Notes under the pieces: model-generated
Told to the model about the DNA's origin: nothing
What the model saw: the letters and a program-made list of their open reading frames with translations, nothing else
Database searches by the model: none
Program-made: the position numbers and the translations under genes
In this document: in pieces, positions 1 through 11,860 of the stretch
Layout: each line of letters begins with the position of its first letter
How positions within the stretch are numbered: the stretch's first letter is position 1
From: Ectocarpus siliculosus
Lineage: Eukaryota; Sar; Phaeophyceae; Ectocarpales; Ectocarpaceae
Assembly (NCBI GenBank): GCA_000310025.1
Contig: FN648187.1
Coordinates: 68,167 to 127,498, forward strand
Length of the DNA: 59,332 nucleotides
Direction: 5' to 3'

Positions 1-552
1 CCCCAAAAGGGGGAGAGGAACCCGGGGGAAATTCTTTTTGGGGAACCAGAAATTTTTCCTCCCAATTGGGGGGGGGGGAGGGAAGCGCCCAAGGTTTTTT
101 TTAAGCCCCGGGCCCCCCCCCCGCCGGGGGGTTAGGTTTTTTTGGAAAACCCGGGGTTTTGGTTGGCCTTCCCCCAACCGGAAAAGGTTTAAACCTTTTT
201 CCCCGGCCAAAACAAAAATTTACCCCCCTTTTATTTGTTGTTTGTAAAATAAACCCGCCTTTTCCCCCAAGGGAGGTTTTCTCCCCGGGGTTTTTTTGAT
301 TTTTGTTCCGCCCCAGTGGCCGCGGCACCCCCTTCACCGGGGGGAAAAGGCATCCCGCGGGCGGCAGGGGGGGCAGCAATGTTCCCAGGGGCACCCCCCA
401 AAAAAAAGGAGGGGGTACACCCATAAGGTTTAAGGTGTGGCCCCCCCCCCCTCCCTTTTTGTTGTTTTTCCCCCCCTGCGGGCCGGAGGCACCCCCCCCC
501 CCCCCCCCCCCGGTATCATACGAAATATTGCAAACCACGGGACTCTCCCCAC
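1..552. other. Low-quality contig end
   Basis: This stretch is dominated by runs of G, C, A and T 5 to 20 bases long, with no codon structure on either strand. It begins immediately beyond the splice donor of a clean RNR1 exon. The pattern looks like consensus error at a poorly covered contig end rather than biology. Short open frames here translate to Gly/Pro/Phe/Lys repeats and should be ignored. The remaining RNR1 exons would be expected to the left, outside the window. Confidence 0.7.
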
Positions 553-3106
553 CTCGTCGCTGATGTACCCCGCCTGTCGGCCCGTCTTCGGGTCCACATA
601 GGCGTGCAGCTCCTCCACCGTATCGGCGAAGGACGGGCTCGTCGCGCGCTGCAGGTTTGATACCGAGATCCTCGCCGCCAGCCGGGCGTAGTGCGGGTGC
701 TCCGTGTTCATGTAGGCGCAGGTCTCGGCGGCGAGGGTGTCGAGCTCCCACGTCGTCACGCCGCTGTAGATGCCCTGCACCACCTGCGACGACCACCATA
801 AAAATAAGAGATGACAACAATAGCGTGTGGGATGACCGGGGTTGGGGGTGAGGGCCTGTATTAACGTTTTATGTTTATTTTTGTAACCTAAATTGAATAC
901 CTGAATTGGATTAACCAATTTGCGTTTTTGGTCAAAAAGGGCTTGCGTCGTTTTAACGCATTTTTGCAACACCGAAGTTCAGCAACACCCAAAGGCGGCG
1001 GAATCGCTGCCGCGAGGTGACGTGGTGACCTAACAGGTAGAGCGATAGACCATGTGCACCACACGGGAGCTGTAAAAACATATCAGCACACACACGAAGC
1101 TAAGCATCAGCAGGTGGTGCCAGCGGTCCAAGCCTCATCCTCAGGCTTGCTCTACAAACTGTTGTTTGGACCGTCTGGCTGCACACAACCGGCCGTTGAC
1201 TTTTGACATCGCACATATTGGAAAGCAACTTCCTCAGCAACCCAACCAGCGCGAAAATTTGGCACGCTCACAGATTCATTGCAATGCAGCTATCTCCCAG
1301 CAGCGGGCAGTGAGCGATGCGTGTGGGTGCCGCACGGCCAGTGTGCCACATGCAGTCCCGTCAGGGGTAACGCCAGCACGAGTTCAGCTCATCACGGGGG
1401 GGTGCAAAAGGGGCGCAGTGCAACTCGGGTACTTCGATTCAGCACAAAACAATTTCAATTTGCAATTGTTTTTTGCTGCACCCAATATCGAAGCCCCGCT
1501 TTTCCGGGCAGAGAAAGCCTCATCGTGTTTTTCCCTGTGGACCAATCAGCGTCTTTGGCCCCCGCCCCCCCCCCCCCCGAAATTATGTTTTGCAGGGGCC
1601 CCATTTAAGAACAAAATTAAAACTTTAATGGAGGGCCTGAAGGGACACATCCTCTGGATGGGGTACTAGCTGTAGGTGGCAAGGGCGATAGTGTGGGTGT
1701 CCACCTACCACGCTGCCGTAGTCCCCTTGTACCACCTGCGATAACGACGAGAGTACCGTAGGTTGCACAAGATATCACACCCCCTGGACCGATTTTCGAA
1801 GCTCGACTACTCCACGACGAAGAGGATGCCGAAACTGAAGTACCATACGTTTTCGGAAAGCTTTCGACGAGACGGTCCCAACGCCACCATTTTTCGGCAC
1901 CGTCAATGCTTTTCTTGCCGAGATATCGAGCTTCGAAAATCAGTCCAGGGGGTGTGATGTCTTATGCAACCTACGGTAGGTATGAGAAGAAGAATGACGC
2001 GCTTGGGGCGACTGCTGCGTCCGCGCTGCCAGGGTTCGGGGGTGAGGGGATATCTCAATTGAGGAGAGGAGGGGCGGGGGCGAAGGACGAGCGTGTGGGT
2101 CCCGCTCCCACATGTTGGCGTCGCTACCGACCCGCACGATAGGAAATTGCCTTGTTTGCCTCTTTCCAGAGCTCCTATACTCCGAAGTGACGCCGGGTGA
2201 TGGTGTAACTAGCCTTCTCCTCTTCGGCAACTTCTGTTTTTCGTCTTTGCTGTTGTTGTTGTCGTTGTCGTTGTCGTTGTTGTTGTTCATATTGTTGTCC
2301 TTGTTGCTTTCGCCTCGAAGAAAAAACACCGTTCTGGCTTCTGTGTCCGGACGGTACCGCCTCGTCCTGGCCAACCTCACAGGAATTTCCGAAAGGCCAC
2401 AGGCCAAATCCAAAAATGCCAGTTTTTGACCTGAAGAAGAACATTCCTAACAACTTGGATAACCCGCACTTGCTGCAATAGATATCTCCAAGCAACCGTA
2501 GTGGAGAGAAATCGAAGAGACATGCATGGGAGGAGGAACGTCGGAGGGAAAGGAAGCCTTCTGACCTCTGCTCGACACAGGAATGGCTTCAGCAAGAGAG
2601 ATCCAAAAGCTGCGTGGATAAATTGAAAGGACGAGGAAGACAAATACAGAGGCAGTCAGGCGGATGCTGGTTCAGGTCACCTTCTGCGCCACGAGGACCG
2701 GGTCGATATACCGCTCGTCAAGCCCCCAGCACAGCCGCCGGATGCGGGCCGTAATCTTGTCGAACATGACGGGCTCGCGGCGACCGTCCCGCTTCACCAC
2801 GTGCATCGACGGCGCCCCCCCCCTCTCTCCCTCCTCCAACAAAAACGCCTCCTCTTCCGAAGACGGCGACTGCTGTAACCGCCCGTCTTCGTCCCTCTCC
2901 TCCTTCCCCCCGCCTCGGTCACTGCTGTTTCTATCCTCCTCTGCTGCTATTGCCCCGCCGCCGCCGGCCCCTTGTTCATCCATCCTTCTCGGCGCGACAT
3001 CAACACCGCCACCTCCGCCGCTATTATTAACAACTCCAACGCCGCCGCTGCTGCTAGCGCTGTTCCGTGGCTGCGAGGAGGGGGCGGACTCCTCCTCGGC
3101 CTCCAT
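553..3106 (-). CDS. RNR1: Ribonucleoside-diphosphate reductase large subunit (RNR1), 5' part of gene
   Basis: This is the class I ribonucleotide reductase alpha chain, which reduces NDPs to dNDPs with the R2 subunit in the cytosol. Exon 1 is 2681-3106 and exon 2 is 553-783; both junctions are phase 0 (AAG|gtgacc donor, gtcgcag|GTG acceptor). Residues 101-142 are the ATP-cone start (MHVVKRDGR, then [15 protein letters not shown]). Exon 2 continues with [19 protein letters not shown] and the Tyr-Val-Asp-Pro segment typical of eukaryotic R1. The family usually starts at the Met of MHVV, which is at 2806. The ATG at 3106 adds about 100 acidic, Ser/Gly-rich residues unlike the family, so 2806 is a real alternative start. 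The catalytic barrel and C-terminal Cys pair are not in the window. The 1.9-kb intron contains a terminal-inverted-repeat element and a GTT/GTC microsatellite. Confidence 0.92.
1754..1978. mobile_element. Non-autonomous inverted-repeat element, copy 1 (MITE-like)
   Basis: A 225-bp element in RNR1 intron 1 has terminal inverted repeats of about 53 bp that match at nearly every position. Both ends read TACCGTAGGTTGCA inward, then CCCCTGGACCGATTTTCGAA (one C-to-T change at the right end), then GCTCGA. The outermost TA at each end could be a TA target duplication. There is no coding capacity. Four more related elements are described elsewhere in this window. Confidence 0.88.
2242..2312. repeat. 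GTT/GTC trinucleotide microsatellite
   Basis: An imperfect (GTT)n/(GTC)n tract lies inside RNR1 intron 1. Antisense translation gives Asn/Asp/Gln repeats, which explains the apparent open frames across it. No function is evident. Confidence 0.85.
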
Positions 3107-3171
3107 CCGCGGAGCCCCCTCTCGTAACCGGGAGGATTGGCTTCGGGCCCAACCTCTCGCTGCCGCCGCTG

Positions 3172-3177
3172 ACGCGT
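3172..3177. promoter_or_regulatory. ACGCGT motif upstream of RNR1
   Basis: A palindromic ACGCGT lies 66 bp upstream of the longer RNR1 start codon. This hexamer is the MluI cell-cycle box known from yeast RNR1 and other G1/S promoters. A single hexamer in GC-rich DNA is weak evidence, and no such box is established for this lineage to my knowledge. Treat it as a candidate only. Confidence 0.2.
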
Positions 3178-3273
3178 CCCGTGCTCCGTCGCTCTCTTGT
3201 GGCGGGGCTCCTCGCGGTTGCTGGAAAGAAAATCAAGGGGCATAGAGGGGAGGCTTCGGTAAAGGCTTGTAGG

Positions 3274-3357
3274 CTATAGAAGCCGAAATCAAACCATGAG
3301 AATAATAGTCAGCGGTGACTACATAGCCTAATTATGGTTTGGTTTTGGCTTCTATAG
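3274..3357. repeat. Fold-back (hairpin) element
   Basis: The arms start CTATAGAAGCC on each strand and continue for about 26 bp with three or four mismatches, around a loop of about 32 bp. It lies about 170 bp upstream of the RNR1 start in the spacer shared with the divergent CABIN1/HIR3 gene. It could be a tiny MITE of a second family or a structured regulatory element. It has no coding capacity. Confidence 0.75.
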
Positions 3358-6006
3358 GGCGGGGGAATACAGAGCACTGCGGGGATATGGCGATGGTTGG
3401 ATTATTGGATGGGTTGTTAGATTTACAATACATGACGACCAGAAATAGTAGATGCCGCCCCGGTACTCTGGAGAGGGTAGGGGGGGCAGGGCTGGCTTTT
3501 TCGCCGTTTATGCCGCGTGTTTTTCGATGCTGCAAAGTCACCCTTGGTTGATGTACATGTCTACCCGCAGGACTATTTTTGTAGTTTTTTCTTCAGGTCA
3601 AAAGTGGCCCAGGGAGGCTGGCCCACGGAAGCAAACCAAAGGCTGGTAGTTGTATGCAAGCAGGGCAAGGTTCCAAAAAGCAGCATCATTGGGAGATCTG
3701 CTCGCTCGGTTGCTGCGTGACGAAACGTGACTTATGCAAGAGAAAACAAGAAATAAACACCCCGCCTTTGCTCCACCTGCTTTTCGTTCTGTTGGGTCCT
3801 CCGGCTAACTGGGTGACAACCAAGACATCTCGCTCAACATACTTCCACCCCGGTAGCAAGCTGGCACATGGCTCTGCTGCAGGTTGTACACAACGAGCGT
3901 CCCCGTTGCCCAGCGTCCAACCTCTACGCAACAACAAATCCAGCGGTCAGCGATGGTACGCACACAAGTCACGCAGCGGCAGCGTCGTGCAGGCAGTGCT
4001 ACACAGACCGTACACTACAACCGGAGAGGCACACATTACCGAGTAGTGGAAATCGGTCCTAGAAAGACTGGTGGCACGAAGTGACTATCGAACCTGCTGC
4101 ACTCCAGGCACAGCAGCGGCAGCCGGCTAAGCACACATGTAGTGGGGCGATTACTCATATGGTGGCTAAAACCACATGCCTTTGAGGCCTGTGCCCCGCG
4201 GAGGTCTCTACGGCTGCCGTGCTTCTACTGCTGTGTCAGGAAAAATGTCCATCAAATTCCTGCGGTCTCGTTCATGACCCTCCTCTCTACACACAGCAAC
4301 GTAATCCCACCTGTGTGTAGACACAGGTCGCCCACAACCGCTGTGTTCTTCGGATACAGGGTCACACGAGAGTTAACGAATATGATGTTGGCTGTCAGAG
4401 GGCGCAGCGGCGGCGGTGTTTGAACTGAGTGGCGGCAGGTTGATGTGCCATATTGCAACAACGGGCCAGAGGGTGTACCTGTGGATACCCAGTCCATGCC
4501 GACGGCGGTCCAGTTGCCACCACAGACGTGGACGCTAGCATCCCGACCACGGCGCATGTCGCCCTTCTCCGCCTGACCATGCTCTCCCAGCTGTCTCTCT
4601 ACGATGGTGATGGATGTTGGCTGTGTGCGGCGGCCTCGCCTACTGGTGCGCCTGTATCCAGCAGCTCTATGCTACTGCATGAAGCGCAAGACGTGACTTG
4701 CCAGCACGTTCTGGTGGCTTGGTAGCTCCCAGTCGCTAGCTGCGTCCCTTTTGAAGCTCTCGTGGTTGGCTGCTTCGCAAACCTCTGCTGAAAGTCAGTG
4801 CTGCTGTGCTGCTGTGCTGTGCTGTGCGGCTGCTGACACGATCCACGTGCACTGCGGGGGCGCCGTGATGTATTCTACCCCCCCCCGGGTCAAAACAGGA
4901 CCCCAAACACAGCAACAACGCCGAGCACACAGCACACACACAGTGGTGCCGGGCGGAGACTTGGAGAGCATGGTAAGACTATTAAGGAGGAGGACGCAAG
5001 GTCGAGACGTTGCTTTTACCATAATCTCGAAAAGACCGCTAGAAGCGAAGAAGTATTGAGATATTGTGTAATTCGAAATTTGAAAAATCGAACGAATTGG
5101 ATGCGGGCGCATTTTGCACCGAGCCCTGATCGCTCGTATTTCGCTCTCTCTGCTGCTATCGCTGCTGTGGTAGTATTGCACCATGTTAAACCCTTCGGCG
5201 CCCTTGGTTAATTTTGTCGGATGACACAGCAACGATATGTATGAGAAATCATACCTGCACTGCTGTCAGTACGACACGTGCATTACACTGCACTTTCTTG
5301 CTCTCAGTACTGCACAAATCATCAGGTATCTACGTGACGGTTTATTCTTCCCATTATACTGTAGTGTGGGATGAGACAGTGTCCTCACCTCCGGCTGGGC
5401 TGGTGAAGACACCCGTCGTGAAAAGTGACCGTCGACGAGTGTATCTTAGGTTGAGTGCCTCATTAGACAACCACGCTCATCGATGCTACTTACTCGGCGT
5501 TATTTGAAGAATAAACTCTTGTAGGGAGGGTGGGCGGTGCTTGAACTTTTCTCCCTCTTGCAAAGAACGACGACACAGGCAAAATAGTCCGTCTGCATGG
5601 AAGGAGTTGAGTACATGTTAATCGTATATGCAAGGGGCGCTATTGGCTGCTCATAGGTTGGTGGCTAGGTACCACGAGGGAAACATGACCCTGTGTGTGT
5701 GCCTTCTCGAACACACAGGCACGACATGACCCTCCACTCCATGTTCCTCCGCGCGCTGGTGTGCGTACGCCCTTGATGGGACCGATCGAAAATCAATCAA
5801 CCGGGGTGCTGCCTCGTGGACGATGGACGCCCATGTCAGCATGTAGACCTTTGTATTTTTAGAAAAAAAATTAAAAAACAAAACGCGTATAAGTTTGCAG
5901 ATGCTAATACCAGAAACATGTACCGGTGCGGCGGGCGCCGGCTGCTTCCACGGTGCCCCCCCTTCTCACCCCGCCACCTCCCCAACCCCCCGGCCCGCAC
6001 GTACAG
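3358..6006. other. Divergent intergenic spacer, no gene recognised
   Basis: This spacer separates the divergent RNR1 and CABIN1/HIR3 genes. Several open frames of 60 to 145 codons occur on both strands, but they overlap one another, lack clear G/C bias at third positions and show no domain I recognise. Small GCT/GTGCT repeats lie at 4797-4834. The missing first exon and promoter of the CABIN1/HIR3 gene should be within this interval, but I could not identify them. Confidence 0.5.
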
Positions 6007-9000
6007 CTGTCATGGTCTATCATCAACGACGAGCCGCACCATGGAGAAGAAGCCGCCACGGCAGCCATCGACGAAGGACAGGCTTCGAGGGAGACCACGG
6101 AGGCTCGCGAAGCCAGGCGAGAAAAAAACAACATATATTAACTGCAGTTACAAGAGCGCACTTTGTTTTTTTGGACAGCCACCTGTAGCGTCCAAGGCCA
6201 CCTTCCCTCTCGTGCGGTGGCACCTTCTGCCTCTCGCTATCAATCTCGCTCCTCATTTGCCACGTGCTCTGGAAGTCGCGTCTCGCCAAGTTGTACGTAG
6301 AGGACAACACTCATTCTGCGTCCCCCCCTCGTGCATTTTGCCGCACCGCTTGTGCGTCGTATTTATATTTTCTCTCTCTCCCAGGCACAACGCGGTCTAC
6401 GAGCAGGCGTTGGCCTTGCACGGAGAAGGGGCCCCGCACTCGGACGCCTGGGCGAGAGCGAAGAAGCTGTACGACACCGTCATCTCTGACGAGTGAGAGA
6501 AGAGAGACGTGTTATCCCTCGGGGTGGGACTAGAATCATGTCGGTGAAACTTGGCGTCACTTCATCGACGGTCACCCCCTCCCCGCGTCATGACTAACTA
6601 CCGTATACGACACAAGAAAACACACCCCCTGGACCGATTTTCAAAGCTCGATTTATCAACAGCAGAAAGAGCGGGGGTGCCGAAAAACGGCGGGGTTGAA
6701 GCCGTCTGGTCGAGAGCTCTCCGATAACGTATCATTTCGTTTATACATCCTCTTCGTCGAGGAGTAATCGAGCTTTGAAAATCGGTCCAGGGGGTGTGTT
6801 ATCTTGTGTCATATACGGTATAACATAACTCGTGATGGTTGGGAACCTTGGCCGTCCCCCATGCCCCCCACCCCCTGTTTCGACACGAAAACCCTTGTTT
6901 TGCTCACATCCCCCTCTTTCCGTCTTTTGCCGGAGTTACGGACATAGGGTGTAAATTTATGAAAGGAGATGCTCTTTAGGTTTCAGCACTCTCTCAATCA
7001 ATGGGTCTCGCGAGTCCCCAATGCAGCACTGATGTGAAGGCGCTTGGTGAACGGAAAAAATAGCCAATATGACCAAGAGGAGGAATTGTTGCAGACCGAA
7101 CAAACTGACGGTTGTGAAACGGAACCCATAGACACGTAGACCGACGATACATCATTCCCGTGTGTCCCGTTTAAGAGGCGTGTTGGTTCGGGTGACTTGT
7201 TTCGGTTATGTTTCTGGGGGTCTCAGAGAAACGTCTTCAAAGGCCCTCTCCCATTCTGCTCCCTCGTTGCTCCTATGTCAAGAGTTTGATAGGCCCGTGT
7301 CGCCTGGGTCCAAGTGAAACGTGCTGAGGGATGTGCGTGTCAGGGAAGCACCGTGCTTTGGATTTGGAGGGTCACGCGGAAACAACAGACGCCCCCCAAA
7401 GCGCTTTCATTCTTCTTCCTCGCTGTTCCTTATCAAGAATTTTACGTACGCATGTCCCCTGGGTGGTCCAAGCGAAATGTGTTGCGGAACGTGCATGTCA
7501 GGCAAGCAACATGGTCCCGCGGAAGCAACATGAGACGCCTCGCACTTGTTATCAATCACCACCCCCCTCAATGGTCTAACGACTACGGCATGCACACACA
7601 CACCCCTCTTTCCCCCATCGCTTTTCTCGCGCCCCGTGCCGCCAAAACACGTGGTGGAAACAACGCCCTAAAAAAAAACTCTGGGAAAAAATAGACCAAT
7701 GGAGGACAAGAGGTCGGCGTCCAGCTTCGGCACTCCCGTGCGGTTCCTTTGCCTCAAGAACCTCGCCGACATGGTCGAGAGGGAGGGCGACAAGGCGAGG
7801 GCGCTGGAGCTTCAGGTCGCCGCTGCTGACGAGGACGCGACTGACGTGGCGGTGAGACAGACAGACAGACAGATTACCATGGAAGGACACCGCGAGGTAC
7901 CCCCCTCCCCCCCCCCGCACCTTCGGTGTCAGGAATGCTTTTTGCGGATGATTTTGTTGGTATGTCGGACACCCCTGAGGGACTGCAACTACAAATTGAC
8001 GCGGCGAAGAAGTTTTCTGATAAGTGGAGATTGTCGGCCAACGTTAAGAAGAGTGCCGTCATGGTATGCAACGAGGACAGGGAGGAACCAGTAGAACATA
8101 GATGGAAGTGGGGGATCGAGGAGATAGCAGTAGTGGACCAGTACACATACCTCGGGGTAGAGATCGCAAAAGACTGCTCGTGGAATGCACACATGTCTAA
8201 GGTAGCGGAAAAGGCCAAAGCACGAGCAGGGAAGCTGCACTCAATAGTCGCAAACCGGCACCTCGATACACGCATCAAATTGACGGTTTTGAAGAGCTTG
8301 ATCGTACCGCCGATAGAGTACGCCGGAGAAGTATGGGAAGGAAATAAGAAGGTAGTGAAAGAACTCGAGGCGGCGCAGATGAAAGCAGCGAAAATCATCC
8401 TAGGATGCTCCAAGGGCACAAGGAATGCAGCCGTCAGGGCAGAATTGGGAATCCAATCCCTACGGTCGGGAAGAGACGCAAGGAAGCTGACATGGCAGTA
8501 TCGCATGTGCGGGATGGGAGAGGAGAGGTTGCCGAGAATAGTATGGGAGGCGAAGTGGGCAAACAAAAAGAGGGGTAGACAACCTACGGAATGGGTCAAG
8601 GTTGTAGGTGACGTATGGAAGGGGTTAGACATCGACGAAGATGAAACGCTGGAAACGGGGGGTCCACAGGGGTTCAAGGAGAAGATATCTGTTGCTTGTG
8701 CCGAGAGAGAAAAACAGAATCTAAGGAAAGAAACCAAGGATAAGGAGGGTCTAGAAGTGTACGGAATGTTGAAAGAAGGAATAGGGTTCAAGGATTACCT
8801 ACATGAACCAATGGATGCAGGGACAAAGCTTAAGGTCAAATTCAGGACCGGGGACATAGGCCTTCGAGAACGTCGACGAAGACATAGGACTGTAGACGAC
8901 GAAGACGACAAGTTCAAATGTGATTGCGGCTTCGAATGCGAAGACCGTGTTCATGTAGTCGCGGAATGTCCGTGGTACGAAGAGGAGAGGGAAGTGTACA

Positions 9001-11357
9001 TGACCGAGCTGGGAAAAATGCAAGGGAGGTACAGGGAGATGTTTGAGGCATGGAAAAGAGAGGAGAGGACGGTAGCTGTACCGGGGAGTAGGAAGTGTTT
9101 TGAAAAGGCGGGAAGGGATATCGTTCGGATAGACAGACTAGGGAAGACATTTTTGAGCCACCTTTGGCAAAGTAGGAAGGCACGATTGGCCATCGGTGAT
9201 CGGTCCTGTGGGAACAATGCTCCGTCCTCTCGAGGACGCGTGGTCAACGGTCTAACCGCTAAGGCATGCAAAACATAAGAGTACACTCCCCCCCCCCCCA
9301 CCCCCCCGCACCACCCCGGCGTGCTCCGCCCCGGTTTTGTAGGGATGCGAGATCAACGGTCTAACGAATTGCGTGCACGACTATGAGTACACCCCCCCGC
9401 ACCCCCCCGAGACGTTTGAGGCATAGGTTTGAGGTATGGAATAGGTAGCGAGGAGAAGACGGTACATGTACTGGGGAGTAGGAAGTGGGCTGAAAAGGCG
9501 GGAAGTGATATCGATACGATAGACACGCTAGGGAAAACACTGTTGAGCCACCTTTGGCAAAGTAGGAAGGAACGATTGGCCATCGGTGATCGGTCCTGTA
9601 GAAATAGTGCCCCGTCCTCTCGAGGACGCGTGGTCAATGCTCTAACCGCAAAGGCATGCAAAATATGAGTATGCCCACCACCCCCGCCTCACCCCCGCGG
9701 GTCCCCCATCCCAGCTTGAAGACAGCACTAAATCATTGGAGGACTGAGACTACCACAAAGACACCACCGGTCCCCCCTCATCCCTTTCAACAGCATGTTC
9801 CCAACATGAAGAAAACAGTCCACCAATACCGGAGGATGGCGTGCAATCGGTACGGTACTCTTTGTCAAAATGTGGTGCACGATCATTGGTCAACAGAACC
9901 AAATACGCGCCACCCCCGGTCTCTTTGCTGAGTTTTACAGGATTGTGTTGTCAATTCTGCTGGGCCGCTCTTTTCTCCACTAACCGGTTGCTACTGGTGG
10001 CTGTGACGTGTAGGGTTTGTTGGATGTTCTTCCTCCATTCAGTCTGAACGTGTCTCCTCCGGTATTTCTCCCCATCGGCACCCATCCGGCGACAACGATC
10101 ATAACAACAACAACGACGACGACAGCAACAACAACGACGACGACGACAGCAACAATGACGACGACAACAACAATGACGACGACAACAACAACAACGACGG
10201 CGACAGCAACAACACGCTTGATCCACCCACCCGACCCCACCCCCACCTTATCTTCTCGCACAACCGCCCCCGCGATGCCATCAACGACGATGTCAGGTGT
10301 GGATGAAGATGGCGAGACTGTCACGAGCGGCGGGACTGTCAAACCTAGCCCGCCTGGCCCTGGAGCGCCTGCTGGAGGTGAACGGAGACCACGTCTTGGC
10401 CCTGAGGACCCTGAAGGACGTGCTTTCGGAGATAGGCGACGTCGCGGCCTGCCGCGAGGTAGGCGTAATCGAGTACTCACTTGAAGTGCTTTTTTTCCTT
10501 CGGGAGTGAAGATGGAAAACGTTCGCTAGGCTTCGACATGGTGTAGAGTTGGCGACGGTGAACCAACCCGACCGTCCTCTTTCAAGATGCTTTCCTAGGC
10601 CTGGGGAGCTACACAACGAAGGAGTTTTGCTGCTGGTTGACCCTTGTTTCGTGATGTAAGTTATAGGCTGCAGGATGTGCACACACGCAGACCACGCTCA
10701 CGACCGCTGCTGCTGCTGCGGGCGAGACAAGTTCCCGCCAACCACTCGCACAGGCGGTCTTGTTGGTTAGCTTTGCTGTACTACATCGGCCCCAACTGTT
10801 TGGCAATGCCTCGCCGAGGTTTCCGCTTTGTTTTGCCCGTTTGCTCCCGCCTTCCTGCCAAAACAAGTTCCTTCATACCGCCGCATCTCGGAAACTCGCC
10901 TGGTGCCAGCAGGTAACAAAACAGCTCCTCAACCTCGACCCTTACGCCGGCAGCGGCTTGTCTTCCGTCGCCGCCGTTGAGCACCCGTCCCCCGTTCCAT
11001 TCCACGGACCCCCCGCCACGACGGCTAGTACCCGCGGCGAGCAGCAACAGCAGGCAGGCCACCCGCTTCCTTGTCCTCGTTGGGCCTCTCCGTCTCGGTC
11101 CTCGCCCCCGCACTGCGTGGAGCGAACGCTGGACCTTCCGTCGTGGGAGCGGCTCGGCAGGCTGCTGATCGACACCCGGGCTTGCATCGTCCGCGGCCAG
11201 CGTGCCGCTCCCCCGGCTGCGGCGGCCGGGACGTCCGCCGGCGCCGGAGAGCTCGTCCCTGCAAGCGCGAGCAGCAGCAGCGCCGCAGTTGCGGCAGGCC
11301 ACCTCCTGGGTCGAGAAAGCGGCGACAGCGGTAGTGGCGGCGATGTTGACGTGCCCT

Positions 11358-11388
<31 letters not shown>

Positions 11389-11860
11389 TGTCTCAACAGC
11401 GGTGCCGCAACCGCCGCTGACCCTGTCAACCCCGGTGCGGATCGTTCTTCGTCTACGCGACGAGGCTCAAGCTGCGGCTGCTGCTGGCGCTGATGCTCCC
11501 GCCGGCTCCGCTTCCGGCTTGGAAGGCGGAGAGGGTGGCGACAGGAACGGGGTGGGAGCAACAACAGCGGCGGCAGGAAATGATTCCCACGAGCACAGCA
11601 AGCAAGAGCAGCATAATCAACGACGACTTCGACGGCCGTCCGTGGAGAAGGCGATGGAGTGGTACAGCGATGGTTCCAGCTCCTCGGACGATGATGACGA
11701 AGGCGGCGAGGAGGAAGGTGGCAAGGGCAAGGGCAAGGGGAAGCTGAACGGTGGCCGCCAGTCGGAGCTGAGGGCGGAGCGGCGGACGTCGGCCAGGCGG
11801 CAGAAGCAGGTCGAGATCCGCGAGGCGGACGTGGCTGCTGCTAGGGAGGATGACGTCGAG
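6007..11860 (+). CDS. CABIN1/HIR3 exons 1-5: N-terminal TPR block
   Basis: These exons carry the diagnostic similarity to CABIN1. The segment TTEAREARHNAVYEQALAL corresponds to the family N-terminus (TKEAQEAEA, then LYHKAL). FGTPVRFLCLKNLADM followed by ALELQVAAADEDATDVA and VWMKMARLSRAAGLSNLARL matches the TPRs around the family's TDV-LWYRIG-LA-LARRAFE region, and ALRTLKDVLSEIGDVAACRE follows. The last exon (10913-11860) is a long insert rich in Ala, Ser and Glu with (CAG)n-coded poly-Ala at about 11360-11390. It ends in an acidic stretch and a basic RRTSARRQKQ segment, resembling the basic region after the TPRs in CABIN1. Exon 1 ends at a GC rather than GT donor. The intron between 7852 and 10296 hosts a LINE fragment. 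Confidence 0.85.

Noticed and set aside
430-972. Open frame continuing past both ends of RNR1 exon 2
   Set aside because: Only 553-783 matches RNR1; the extensions are intron and low-quality sequence read through in the same frame.
10980-11564. Long antisense frames across CABIN1/HIR3 exons (also at 19842-21185, 26140-26898, 28509-29225)
   Set aside because: GC-rich coding sequence keeps the opposite strand open. These frames lie opposite exons fixed by homology or splice phase and translate to Arg/Pro/Ala-rich sequence with no family resemblance.
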